Source of the DNA: Lachnospiraceae bacterium UBA1766
GTDB lineage: Bacteria > Bacillota > Clostridia > Lachnospirales > Lachnospiraceae
DNA length: 18,809 nt
Direction: 5' to 3'
NCBI GenBank assembly: GCA_002314715.1
Contig: DCGY01000015.1
Span: forward strand, 1 to 18,809
Shown here in pieces: positions 5,880-13,759 of the stretch; position 1 is the stretch's first letter; the number at the start of each line of letters is the position of its first letter. The notes beneath the pieces are model-generated. The model was given only the letters and a program-made list of their open reading frames with translations, did not search any database and was not told the origin of the DNA. The translations under genes and the position numbers were made by a program.

Positions 5880-7187
5880 ATGGATACGATTTTATTAACT
5901 CAGGATTCCACCCTGATTATCGGCCAGGTCGGTTGGGTACTTGGTAAGATTATGGAGGGAATCTTTGAAGTAATTAATCTGATTGGTATTCCGAACATTG
6001 GTTTAGCAATCATTTTATTTACCATCGTAATAAATTTGTTAATGCTGCCTCTTACAATCAAACAGCAGAAGTTCTCAAAACTTTCTGCAAAAATGCAGCC
6101 CGAAATTCAGGCAATTCAAAGTAAGTATAAAGATAAGAAGGATCAGGAATCACAAATGGCTATGAATCAGCAGATTCAGGCTGTATATGCAAAGTACGGA
6201 GTTTCACCTTCCGGTTCTTGTGTATATATGTTGATTCAGCTTCCTATTTTATTTTCTTTATACCGTGTTATTTATGCAATGCCTGCATATGTTACAAGAA
6301 TTGGTAATACGTTCAATGTTCTTGCACAGAAGATTATTGATACAGATCAGGCAGAATTTTTAAAGAATTGTGATATTAGTTCCATAAAGTCTGTAGTAAA
6401 TACTTACAATAAGAATATGGGAAAGAATCTTACAAACGGTGTAATTGATGTTTTAAACAGACTTTCTTCCACCGATTTAAAGACAATTTCCGATCATTAC
6501 GGATTATCCAACTTGGAATATAATGGTCAGCTTATTTTAAGTAACGACACCACAAAAGGTCTTTTGGATACCTACAACAATTTTTTTGGATTAAACATTG
6601 CAAACTCTCCTCAGAACATCATTAGTGGTGCGATGAAGGTGGGTGCCTGGGCAATTGTGGTGGGAGCAATTATGATTCCCGTGTTATCCGCAGTTACACA
6701 ATGGATTAATGTAATGTTAATGCCTCAGCAGCCGAAGTCCGGAAATGAACAGGCAGATTCCATGGCTTCTTCCATGAAGTCCATGAATATGATTATGCCA
6801 CTTATGTCCGCTTGGTTCTGCTTTACACTTCCTGCAGGTATGGGTCTTTACTGGATTGCCGGTAGTGTGGTCAGAAGCATTCAGCAGGTATTGATCAATA
6901 AGCACATTGATAAAATTGATTTTGATGCTCTTATTGAGAAAAATAAAGAAAAGAGTGCCAAGAAAATTGAGAAAATGAAGGCTCAACAGGAAAAATTAAA
7001 TGCTTATGCAAGTATGAGTACCAAAAATATTCAGAGTAAAGCAAATGTTTCCAAGAGTTATTCAAATGATGTTACAGATGATACTGTAGATACTGTTTCA
7101 AATACCGATACCAAAGCAAAAGCCGGAAGTATGATGTCGAAGGCAAATATGGTAAAGGATTTCAACGAAAAAAATAACAAACAGTAG
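5880..7187 (+). CDS. yidC: Membrane protein insertase YidC/OxaA family
   Basis: YidC inserts and folds proteins in the cytoplasmic membrane. The 435 residues are far more than the ~260 of Bacillus SpoIIIJ. Membrane segments: about 38-60 (GLAIILFTIVINLLMLPL), 113-133, 253-281 and 303-332. The cytoplasmic hairpin at 61-110 (KQQKFSKLSAKMQPE...YAKYGVSPSGSC) is typical. The extra length lies in an extracytoplasmic loop of about 115 residues (137-252) and a Lys/Ser-rich C-terminal tail (341-435). There is no lipobox cysteine at the N-terminus. In the first main membrane segment the position that is Arg in Bacillus SpoIIIJ (I-R-L-L-x-L-P-L) is Asn52. An AGGAGG ribosome site at 5870-5875 supports the ATG. 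Confidence 0.95.
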   Translation: MDTILLTQDSTLIIGQVGWVLGKIMEGIFEVINLIGIPNIGLAIILFTIVINLLMLPLTIKQQKFSKLSAKMQPEIQAIQSKYKDKKDQESQMAMNQQIQAVYAKYGVSPSGSCVYMLIQLPILFSLYRVIYAMPAYVTRIGNTFNVLAQKIIDTDQAEFLKNCDISSIKSVVNTYNKNMGKNLTNGVIDVLNRLSSTDLKTISDHYGLSNLEYNGQLILSNDTTKGLLDTYNNFFGLNIANSPQNIISGAMKVGAWAIVVGAIMIPVLSAVTQWINVMLMPQQPKSGNEQADSMASSMKSMNMIMPLMSAWFCFTLPAGMGLYWIAGSVVRSIQQVLINKHIDKIDFDALIEKNKEKSAKKIEKMKAQQEKLNAYASMSTKNIQSKANVSKSYSNDVTDDTVDTVSNTDTKAKAGSMMSKANMVKDFNEKNNKQ

Positions 7188-7198
7188 GAGAAATGACG

Positions 7199-7831
7199 AT
7201 GGATTTTATTGAAGTTTCAGCGAAGACAGTAAGTGATGCAATTACAGAAGCTTGCCAGAAACTTGGTGTAACCAGCGACATGCTTGATTACGAGGTTGTT
7301 GAAGAAGGTTCTGCCGGTTTTTTGGGAATTGGATCAAAAAATGCTGTTATTAAAGCAAAAGTGAAGGTTGTGGAAGTTTCTTTGGAAGAGACTACAAAAA
7401 CCTTCTTAAGAGATGTATTCGGAGCTATGAAAATTGATGTAGCTATCAATGTGAAGTATGATGAAGCAGAAAGAAACATGGATATTGATTTAAGCGGCGA
7501 TGATATGGGAATGTTAATCGGTAAGAGAGGACAGACCCTTGATTCCTTACAGTATCTTGTTTCTTTGGTAGTAAATAAGGGTTCCGATAATTATATTCGT
7601 GTTAAAGTTGACACCGAAAATTATCGTGAAAGAAGAAAAGAAACATTGGAAAACCTTGCAAAGAATATTGCTTACAAGGTTAAGAGAACCAAAAAAGCAG
7701 TTTCTTTGGAGCCTATGAATCCTTATGAAAGACGTATTATTCACTCTGCTTTACAGAATGATAAATACGTAGCAACTCATAGTGAAGGGGAAGAACCTTT
7801 CAGAAGAGTAATTGTTACCTTAAAAAGATAA
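7199..7831 (+). CDS. jag: RNA-binding protein Jag/KhpB (SpoIIIJ-associated)
   Basis: A 210-residue protein with the three Jag parts in order. The Jag-N domain is at 1-50 (DFIEVSAKTVSDAITEA ... GSAGFLGIGSKNA). The KH domain has its GxxG loop IGKRGQ at 107-112. The C-terminal R3H domain has R178-x3-H182 (YERRIIH). KhpB works with KhpA as an RNA chaperone affecting cell elongation and division in streptococci, and it commonly follows yidC. Two in-frame ATGs exist, at 7193 and 7199. The ribosome site TAGGAG (7185-7190), which overlaps the yidC stop, is two bases from the first and eight from the second, so I chose the second. Confidence 0.95.
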   Translation: MDFIEVSAKTVSDAITEACQKLGVTSDMLDYEVVEEGSAGFLGIGSKNAVIKAKVKVVEVSLEETTKTFLRDVFGAMKIDVAINVKYDEAERNMDIDLSGDDMGMLIGKRGQTLDSLQYLVSLVVNKGSDNYIRVKVDTENYRERRKETLENLAKNIAYKVKRTKKAVSLEPMNPYERRIIHSALQNDKYVATHSEGEEPFRRVIVTLKR

Positions 7832-7845
7832 TAATTTAGTATGTG

Positions 7846-7894
7846 AAAACGTCGGATGTATGGTATAATCCATATAACCGACGTTTTTGTTTTG
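7846..7894 (+). terminator. Intrinsic terminator after jag, with a nested inner hairpin
   Basis: The outer stem AAAACGTCGG (7846-7855) / CCGACGTTTT (7878-7887) is perfect and followed by a T-rich tract to 7894. Inside the loop a second 5-bp stem TATGG / CCATA (7859-7863 / 7870-7874) presents TATAAT as its loop. The outer stem is strong enough to end the rpmH-jag transcription unit. Confidence 0.8.
7861..7869 (+). promoter_or_regulatory. Candidate extended -10 promoter for mnmE operon
   Basis: TGGTATAAT is a perfect extended -10 element lying in the loop of the preceding terminator. The -35 region is poor. Transcription would start near 7876 and give a leader of about 88 nt before mnmE. The alternative is that the match is chance and mnmE is transcribed by read-through. 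Confidence 0.45.
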
Positions 7895-7895
7895 T

Positions 7896-7927
7896 AAAAG
7901 TAAAATACAGGAGTATTTTGCTCTTTT
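7896..7927 (+). other. Hairpin in the mnmE leader
   Basis: AAAATAC (7902-7908) and GTATTTT (7913-7919) form a perfect stem with loop AGGA. Flanking AAAAG (7896-7900) and CTTTT (7923-7927) extend it past a small internal bulge. The T-rich bases after it could make it a weak second terminator or a leader structure. Confidence 0.4.
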
Positions 7928-7963
7928 GTTGTGTTTAAGTTTTTAATTTGAGAGGAATTTCTT

Positions 7964-9394
7964 GTGGAAAGAAAAGATACCATTGTCGCCATTGCGACGG
8001 CACTTACAGATTCCGGAATCGGTATAATCAGATTAAGCGGAGAAGAATCTGTTTCTATTGTGAATCGTATTTTTTTGACAAAGTCCGGTAAAAGGATTTT
8101 ATCAACAGTAAAAAGTCATACCATTCATTATGGTTTTTTGGTTGACTATAATTATATATCCGAAATAAATGAAGATAATTTCAAAAATTATTTAATAGAT
8201 GAAGTAATGGTTTCTGTAATGAAGGCGCCGAAAAGCTATACGATGGAGGATACAGTGGAAATCAATTGTCATGGCGGCGTTTTAGTCATGAAAAAAGTTT
8301 TGGAAGCTGTATTAAATGCCGGAGCCAGAATGGCTGAACCGGGAGAATTTACCAAAAGAGCTTTTTTAAATGGCAGAATCGATTTATCACAGGCAGAAGC
8401 GGTAATCGATGTTATTCATTCACAGAACGAATTGGCATTAAAATCCTCAGTGAATCAGTTAAAGGGTGACTTGGCAAAAAAAATTAGAGAGCTTCGGGAA
8501 GCGGTTTTATATGAAATTGCTTTTATTGAATCCGCGTTGGATGATCCGGAGCATATTAGTTTGGAAGGATATCCAAATCGTTTATCCGAAAAAATAATTT
8601 TTTTAAAGAAAGATATCAAGCAACTTCTTGAATCTGCTGAAAACGGTCGCATTATTAAAGAAGGAATTTCTACGGTAATTGTTGGAAAGCCAAATGCAGG
8701 AAAATCTTCTTTATTGAATTATATTTTGGGAGAGGATCGTGCAATTGTAACCGATATTGCGGGAACTACCAGAGATATTTTGCAGGAGAATATCAGGCTT
8801 GGAGATATCAGCTTAAATATGATTGACACTGCCGGTATTCGTGATACACAGGATCCGGTGGAAAAAATCGGTGTGGAAAAGGCAAAGAAATATGTGGAGG
8901 ATGCGGATTTATTACTTTATGTGGTGGATTCTTCCGTTCCTTTGGATCAAAATGATTTTGATATTTTAAAAATTCTTCAGAATAAAAAATCAATTGTATT
9001 AATGAATAAATCGGATTTAAATCAGGTTGTAGAAGAAAAAATGATTATGGATTACTTGAAGGATTCCGTTTCAGATATTTCAATCCTTCATACTTCTACC
9101 ACTAACAAAGAAGGATTGGATGCATTTGAAAAAACAGTTCATCAGATGTTTTTCCGGGGAGATATAAAACAGGATAATCAAATGATGATTATAAATATTC
9201 GACATAAGGAAGCACTTCAGGTTGCTTATGATAGTTTAAGTCTGGTGGAACGAACAATTCAGGATGATATGCCGGAGGATTTTTATTCCATTGATTTAAT
9301 GAGTGCATATACTTCCCTTGGTACCATTATCGGAGAAGAAGTGGAAGATGATTTGGTAGAAGAAATTTTTTCAAAGTTTTGTATGGGTAAATAA
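7964..9394 (+). CDS. mnmE: tRNA modification GTPase MnmE
   Basis: MnmE pairs with MnmG to install the carboxymethylaminomethyl group on U34 of certain tRNAs, using a tetrahydrofolate derivative and GTP. The 476-residue protein has the N-terminal folate-binding domain, a helical domain, and an inserted Ras-like G domain: G1 GKPNAGKS at 241-248, G2 GTTRD around 267-271, G3 DTAG at 288-291, G4 NKSD at 348-351. It ends with the catalytic C-terminal motif CMGK (473-476). It is slightly longer than usual, with extra residues near 62-77. The start is GTG at 7964, supported by AGAGGA seven bases upstream. It is the first gene of an mnmE-mnmG-rsmG run. Confidence 0.98.
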   Translation: MERKDTIVAIATALTDSGIGIIRLSGEESVSIVNRIFLTKSGKRILSTVKSHTIHYGFLVDYNYISEINEDNFKNYLIDEVMVSVMKAPKSYTMEDTVEINCHGGVLVMKKVLEAVLNAGARMAEPGEFTKRAFLNGRIDLSQAEAVIDVIHSQNELALKSSVNQLKGDLAKKIRELREAVLYEIAFIESALDDPEHISLEGYPNRLSEKIIFLKKDIKQLLESAENGRIIKEGISTVIVGKPNAGKSSLLNYILGEDRAIVTDIAGTTRDILQENIRLGDISLNMIDTAGIRDTQDPVEKIGVEKAKKYVEDADLLLYVVDSSVPLDQNDFDILKILQNKKSIVLMNKSDLNQVVEEKMIMDYLKDSVSDISILHTSTTNKEGLDAFEKTVHQMFFRGDIKQDNQMMIINIRHKEALQVAYDSLSLVERTIQDDMPEDFYSIDLMSAYTSLGTIIGEEVEDDLVEEIFSKFCMGK

Positions 9395-9424
9395 AAATTT
9401 ATTACAGAATGTAGGTTAAAAAAC

Positions 9425-11326
9425 ATGGAAATTCGTGAAAAAGTAGATGTATGTATTATTGGAGCAGGACACGCAGGATGTGAGGCTGCTTTGGCTTGTG
9501 CAAGATTAGGTTTGGAAACAGTGATTTTTACTGTCAGTGTAGACAGTATTGCTTTGATGCCTTGTAATCCGAATGTAGGTGGTTCGTCAAAAGGACATTT
9601 GGTCCGCGAGCTGGACGCTCTTGGTGGAGAAATGGGTATCAATATCGATAAAACATTTATTCAGTCAAAAATGTTAAATACCTCTAAAGGTCCTGCGGTT
9701 CATTCTCTTCGTGCACAGGCAGATAAATCCGAATATTCCCGTTCCATGCGAAAGGTTTTGGAAGCTCAGGAGCATTTAACCATTAAGCAGGCAGAGGTTT
9801 GTGAAATTCTTTGGGAGAATTCAAAAGAAGAATCGGATGAAAAGAAAATAACGGGAGTTAAAACCTTCACCGGAGCAATTTATGAATGTAGAGCAATTGT
9901 GTTATGCACCGGTACGTATTTGAATGCACGTTGTTTGTGTGGTGAAGCGATTACCTATACAGGCCCCAACGGTTTACAGGCAGCAACCCATTTAACAGAT
10001 TCTCTGAAAAATATGGGCATTGATCTTCGTCGATTTAAAACAGGTACTCCTGCTCGTATGGATGGAAGAACAATTGATTATTCAAAAATGGAAGAGCAGT
10101 TTGGTGATGAGAGAATTGTACCTTTTTCTTTTACTACCGATCCGGACAGCATTCAGAAGGAACAGGCTTCCTGCTGGTTGACCTATACCAATGAAAAGAC
10201 GCATGATATTATTCGTGCGAATTTGGATCGTTCTCCTATTTATGCAGGTATTATAGAGGGTACAGGTCCCAGATATTGTCCTTCTATAGAAGATAAAGTT
10301 GTAAAATTTTCCGAAAAGGAAAGACATCAGGTTTTCCTTGAGCCGGAAGGATTACATACCCATGAAATGTATGTTGGCGGTATGTCTTCTTCTTTGCCGG
10401 AAGATGTTCAGCTTGCTATGTATCGTACTGTTCCCGGTTTGGAAAACTGTAAGATTGTTCGTAATGCATATGCTATCGAATATGATTGTATCAATGCAAA
10501 GCAACTATACCCTTCTTTGGAATTTAAGAAGGTTAAAGGTTTGTTTGCAGCCGGTCAGTTTAACGGAAGCAGTGGATATGAAGAAGCAGCTGTTCAAGGT
10601 TTGGTTGCCGGTATCAATGCGGCCATGGAATTGCTTGGAAGAGAACCTTTGGTAATGGATCGTTCCGAAAGTTATATCGGTGTATTAATTGATGATTTGG
10701 TTACAAAGGATAATAGAGAACCTTATCGTATGATGACCTCCCGTTCCGAGTATCGATTACTTCTTCGCCAGGATAATGCAGATTTAAGATTATCTGAAAA
10801 AGGATTTGAAATCGGATTAATTTCCAAGGAGCGTTACGAGGCTCTTCAAGTTAAAAAAACATCAATCGAAAAAGAGATGAATCGTTTAAAAACTACTTTC
10901 GTAGGTGGTAATAAAGAGGTTCAGGAGTTTCTTCGTTTACATGAAAGTTCCGAATTAAAAACAGCAGCTTCTTTGGCTGAATTGATTTGTCGACCGGAGC
11001 TTTCTTATGAGGAAATTGCTCCTCTGGATAAAGAAAGAGTTTCTTTGCCAAGAGATGTAATCGAACAGGTCGAGATTGAGATTAAATATGAGGGATATAT
11101 TGTTCGCCAAACAAGACAGGTGGAACAGTATAAAAAAATGGAAAAGAAATTAATTCCTTCCGACATTGACTATGATCAGGTACCTTCTCTTCGAATTGAG
11201 GCAAGACAGAAATTAAAAGAATTCCAACCGATTTCTGTTGGGCAGGCATCCCGATTGTCCGGAGTATCTCCGGCAGATATTTCTGTTCTTTTGGTCTATT
11301 TGGAACACTTTAAATCAAACCGATAA
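9425..11326 (+). CDS. mnmG: tRNA modification FAD enzyme MnmG (GidA)
   Basis: MnmG is the FAD- and NADH-using partner of MnmE in U34 modification of tRNA. The 633 residues match the family length. The FAD-binding dinucleotide motif GAGHAGCEA is at 13-21, followed by MPCNPNVGGSSKGH and REIDALGGEMG-like segments (here RELDALGGEMG). Further signatures are RRFKTGTPAR, the Cys-containing GPRYCPSIEDKV, and the GidA motif GQFNGSSGYEEAAVQG. The C-terminal helical domain, used to contact MnmE and tRNA, reads YEGYIVRQTRQVEQYKKME and LRIEARQKL. The gene starts 30 bp after mnmE with only a weak AGGT ribosome site. Confidence 0.98.
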   Translation: MEIREKVDVCIIGAGHAGCEAALACARLGLETVIFTVSVDSIALMPCNPNVGGSSKGHLVRELDALGGEMGINIDKTFIQSKMLNTSKGPAVHSLRAQADKSEYSRSMRKVLEAQEHLTIKQAEVCEILWENSKEESDEKKITGVKTFTGAIYECRAIVLCTGTYLNARCLCGEAITYTGPNGLQAATHLTDSLKNMGIDLRRFKTGTPARMDGRTIDYSKMEEQFGDERIVPFSFTTDPDSIQKEQASCWLTYTNEKTHDIIRANLDRSPIYAGIIEGTGPRYCPSIEDKVVKFSEKERHQVFLEPEGLHTHEMYVGGMSSSLPEDVQLAMYRTVPGLENCKIVRNAYAIEYDCINAKQLYPSLEFKKVKGLFAAGQFNGSSGYEEAAVQGLVAGINAAMELLGREPLVMDRSESYIGVLIDDLVTKDNREPYRMMTSRSEYRLLLRQDNADLRLSEKGFEIGLISKERYEALQVKKTSIEKEMNRLKTTFVGGNKEVQEFLRLHESSELKTAASLAELICRPELSYEEIAPLDKERVSLPRDVIEQVEIEIKYEGYIVRQTRQVEQYKKMEKKLIPSDIDYDQVPSLRIEARQKLKEFQPISVGQASRLSGVSPADISVLLVYLEHFKSNR

Positions 11327-11346
11327 AAATTGGAGTATAAATATTT

Positions 11347-12072
11347 ATGGAAATTAGTAAGATGAATGGTTTTGTCAAAGATTTGGAAAGTCTTGGTGTA
11401 ACCTTGTCTGAGAAACAATTGGAACAGTTTTATACTTATTATGAAATGCTGGTAGAGTGGAATGAAAATATTAATTTAACTGCAATTACAGAATTTGATG
11501 AAGTTTTAAAAAAGCATTTTGTTGATAGTCTGTCTTTGTGTAAAGCAATTGATTGTACCAAAAGGGCTTCTGTAATTGATATTGGAACAGGTGCCGGATT
11601 TCCGGGTTTGGCTTTAAAGATTGCTTTTCCTAATTTAGAAATCACTCTTTTGGATTCTTTAAATAAACGTATCTTATTTTTGGATGAAGTAATCCAAACA
11701 CTTGGTTTGGAGGGTATCAATACAGTCCATGGCAGAGCGGAGGACTATGCGAAGCCGGATAAGTTGCGTGAAAAATATGATTATTGTGTATCCAGGGCAG
11801 TTGCTAATTTGACTACCTTATCAGAATACTGTTTACCTTTTGTTAAGCTTGGAGGAGCCTTTATTTCTTACAAGTCAGAGAAAAGTGATGAAGAAATTCA
11901 AAATGCTAAGAAGGCAATTTTTCTTTTAGGTGGTGAGCACAAAGAGAATATTTCTTTTTATTTGCCGGATTCCGATATTTTCCGTAATTTGGTTATTATA
12001 TCAAAGGAACGTACCTGTCCAAAGAAATATCCTCGTAAAGCCGGTCTTCCATCCAAGGAACCTTTACAATAA
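11347..12072 (+). CDS. rsmG: 16S rRNA (guanine527-N7)-methyltransferase RsmG (GidB)
   Basis: RsmG methylates N7 of G527 in 16S rRNA using S-adenosylmethionine. Its loss is known in other bacteria to give low-level streptomycin resistance. The 241-residue protein has the GidB start pattern (LVEWNENINLTAIT at about 35-48), HFVDSLSL at 57-64, the SAM-binding motif VIDIGTGAGFPG at 76-87, and SRAVANLTTLSEYCLPF. It ends KYPRKAGLPSKEPLQ, the usual family C-terminus. It lies 20 bp after mnmG, with a GGAG ribosome site near 11331. It ends in tandem stops (TAA TAG). Confidence 0.98.
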   Translation: MEISKMNGFVKDLESLGVTLSEKQLEQFYTYYEMLVEWNENINLTAITEFDEVLKKHFVDSLSLCKAIDCTKRASVIDIGTGAGFPGLALKIAFPNLEITLLDSLNKRILFLDEVIQTLGLEGINTVHGRAEDYAKPDKLREKYDYCVSRAVANLTTLSEYCLPFVKLGGAFISYKSEKSDEEIQNAKKAIFLLGGEHKENISFYLPDSDIFRNLVIISKERTCPKKYPRKAGLPSKEPLQ

Positions 12073-12108
12073 TAGAACATATGTTTGTTTTATATAGGGG
12101 GATTATCT

Positions 12109-13053
12109 ATGAATTCGATTCTGGAAAATTTTACTATGGAGAAAGAAAAACTACAGGAACAGTATAATGAGAATCTTCTAAAGATACAGGAGTATCAGTC
12201 TTTTTTGGATGATATGAATTCGGAGGAAGAAGAGACTCGTATTTTTTCACCCAGAAGTAAAGAGCATCAGTACAAGGATCAAATTGAAGATGCATATAAA
12301 CAAATCTCTGAATTAAATTCATTAAATTTTGATATTCAAAAATCGATAGATAAGTATGACGGATTTATAGAGGAATTACTGAAACCGGAAGTTGAAGTTC
12401 TATCTGTGATAGAACAGACCAACACACCGAATTATGATTTAATTGAAAAAGTATCGGAATTGGAAAAAAATAGATTACGTTTCTATTCTGATAAAAAGAT
12501 GGATTTGTCTTCTACACATCTTATTCGAAAATTAAATTATATTAGTGATTTTCTATCATTAGATCCTATGCGTGCAAAATTGGAATTTCAGGATTTTCAG
12601 ATGCAGTTAAATCAATTTATGAATTCTATTCATTCCGGATTAAACAGCATATTTATAGAAGATGGGTATGATGATTCTTTGTATTTTCAAGAAAATGTTA
12701 AACAATATCTATCCATTGTAAATGAGTATAAACATTCTTCTTCTAAAATAGATATTTCTGTGGAACAGTTAGATAAGAATGTTTCACGTGAAACATTTAG
12801 ATTGATTAAAGATGTATTTTGCTTTTTGATCATTGATGCACAATTTACAGAATATAGTTTTTCTGCTATGCAGTTAGAACATGTACTTGTAATCGAAATT
12901 CAATTAAAAGATTATATTTGTGAAGAGATAAATTCTTATAAGGAATATTTACAATATTTTGAAGAATGCTTATCCTGTTTAAACGGAAAATTTCAAAGCA
13001 ATCTGAATGATTCGAAAATAGATACAAGATTCTGTTTTACATTGCCTATATAA
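12109..13053 (+). CDS. Probable catalytically dead DegS/LiaS-type histidine kinase
   Basis: An unrecognised 314-residue soluble protein, AT-rich and less conserved-looking than its neighbours. Residues 1-90 are charged coiled coil and include RIFSPRS (44-50). The rest follows, by eye, the order of a cytoplasmic DegS-like kinase: a dimerisation helix (THLIRKL at 136-142, DPMRAKLEF at 152-160), then a shrunken HATPase-like segment ending CLSCLNGKF ... CFTLPI. The expected catalytic residues are missing. The H-box His position reads Asp128, the N-box Asn position reads Phe239, and no DxGxG motif follows IEIQLKDY (262-269). No DNA-binding motif is seen. The ATG at 12109 has an AGGGGGA ribosome site six bases away; an upstream in-frame TTG at 12085 is unlikely. 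A parS site lies inside, encoding NVSRET (224-229). It occupies the position of Bacillus noc but is unrelated to Noc. Confidence 0.6.
   Translation: MNSILENFTMEKEKLQEQYNENLLKIQEYQSFLDDMNSEEEETRIFSPRSKEHQYKDQIEDAYKQISELNSLNFDIQKSIDKYDGFIEELLKPEVEVLSVIEQTNTPNYDLIEKVSELEKNRLRFYSDKKMDLSSTHLIRKLNYISDFLSLDPMRAKLEFQDFQMQLNQFMNSIHSGLNSIFIEDGYDDSLYFQENVKQYLSIVNEYKHSSSKIDISVEQLDKNVSRETFRLIKDVFCFLIIDAQFTEYSFSAMQLEHVLVIEIQLKDYICEEINSYKEYLQYFEECLSCLNGKFQSNLNDSKIDTRFCFTLPI
12780..12795. promoter_or_regulatory. parS: parS site 1 (ParB-binding, inside the dead-kinase gene)
   Basis: TGTTTCACGTGAAACA is a perfect palindrome matching the Firmicute parS consensus recognised by Spo0J/ParB. The palindrome extends to 20 bp (12778-12797). 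In the reading frame it encodes NVSRET. Confidence 0.95.
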
Positions 13054-13061
13054 ATTACAAT

Positions 13062-13090
13062 AAAAGAGTGTAGAAATACACTCTTTTTCT
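13062..13090 (+). terminator. Terminator after the dead-kinase gene (probably bidirectional)
   Basis: An 11-bp perfect stem AAAAGAGTGTA (13062-13072) / TACACTCTTTT (13077-13087) with a GAAA tetraloop is followed by T. The other strand also gives a stem then a T-run, so it may act both ways. It ends 18 bp before the start of the HDIG gene. Confidence 0.85.
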
Positions 13091-13107
13091 ATATGAAAGG
13101 ACAAAAA

Positions 13108-13746
13108 ATGTATCCAACAATTGAAGAAGCACTTGAAGAATTGAAAATTGCTAAGAAAAGAAATCCCGGTCCCTGGGTTGAACATTCTAAAAATGTAGGA
13201 ATTGCAGCCAGAAATATTGCAAGAATGATTCCATCCATGAATGAAGAGAAGGCATATGTAGTAGGTTTGTTACATGATATAGGAAGAAGAGTCGGAATTG
13301 TAAATATACCAAAACATGTTTATGAAGGTTATCAGTATTGTTTAACGAAAGGTTGGGATGAAGCTGCACGTGTTTGTATGACACATTCTTATACTTTTAT
13401 GGCTGATGAATTTCAATATGAACCTGATACTTTAGAAGAACAATATATTAAAAATGCTCTTATTTCTTACAATCAGGCAGATGATTATGATAAGTTAATA
13501 CAAATGTGTGATGCCTTAGCTACAGATTATGGATTTGTAATTTTAGAAAAACGATTTGTTGATGTTACAAGAAGATACGGGATTATGGAAGATTATATAA
13601 AGGGTTGGGAAGTAATATTTCAAATAAAAGAAGATTTTGAAAAAATAATGGGATGTTCGGTTTATGATGTTCTTCCGGATATCGGGCGAACTACTTTATT
13701 ATCTCCAAAACCATGGATTCCGCCAAAAAATGAAAAGAGGAATTAG
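13108..13746 (+). CDS. HDIG-domain protein (putative metal-dependent phosphohydrolase)
   Basis: A 212-residue soluble protein with an HD-superfamily metal site: His26 (WVEHSKNVG), His56-Asp57 in LLHDIGRR, and Asp135 in QMCDALA. THSY at 92-95 supplies a further conserved-looking His93. HD proteins hydrolyse phosphate esters, often nucleotides. The substrate cannot be told from sequence, and there is no second domain such as a GGDEF or PAS. The tail PKPWIPPKN after residue 195 is proline-rich and short. I chose the ATG at 13108 because AAAGGA (13096-13101) is six bases upstream. An earlier ATG at 13093 would place that site inside the gene. The last codons and the stop lie within a terminator hairpin. 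Confidence 0.85.
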   Translation: MYPTIEEALEELKIAKKRNPGPWVEHSKNVGIAARNIARMIPSMNEEKAYVVGLLHDIGRRVGIVNIPKHVYEGYQYCLTKGWDEAARVCMTHSYTFMADEFQYEPDTLEEQYIKNALISYNQADDYDKLIQMCDALATDYGFVILEKRFVDVTRRYGIMEDYIKGWEVIFQIKEDFEKIMGCSVYDVLPDIGRTTLLSPKPWIPPKNEKRN

Positions 13747-13759
13747 TCCTCTTTTTTTT
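13733..13759 (+). terminator. Terminator overlapping the end of the HDIG gene
   Basis: AAAAGAGGA (13733-13741) and TCCTCTTTT (13747-13755) form a 9-bp perfect stem followed by a run of eight T (13752-13759). The TAG stop of the gene occupies the last three bases of the five-base loop. Confidence 0.9.

Noticed and set aside
9283..9642. 119-codon minus-strand open frame at the mnmE-mnmG junction
   Set aside because: It is antisense to the CMGK end of mnmE and the FAD motif of mnmG, both of which are certain. It is a shadow of their codon bias.
13367..13372. CACGTG core, considered as a third parS
   Set aside because: The flanks do not match TGTTT/AAACA; only the central six bases agree.
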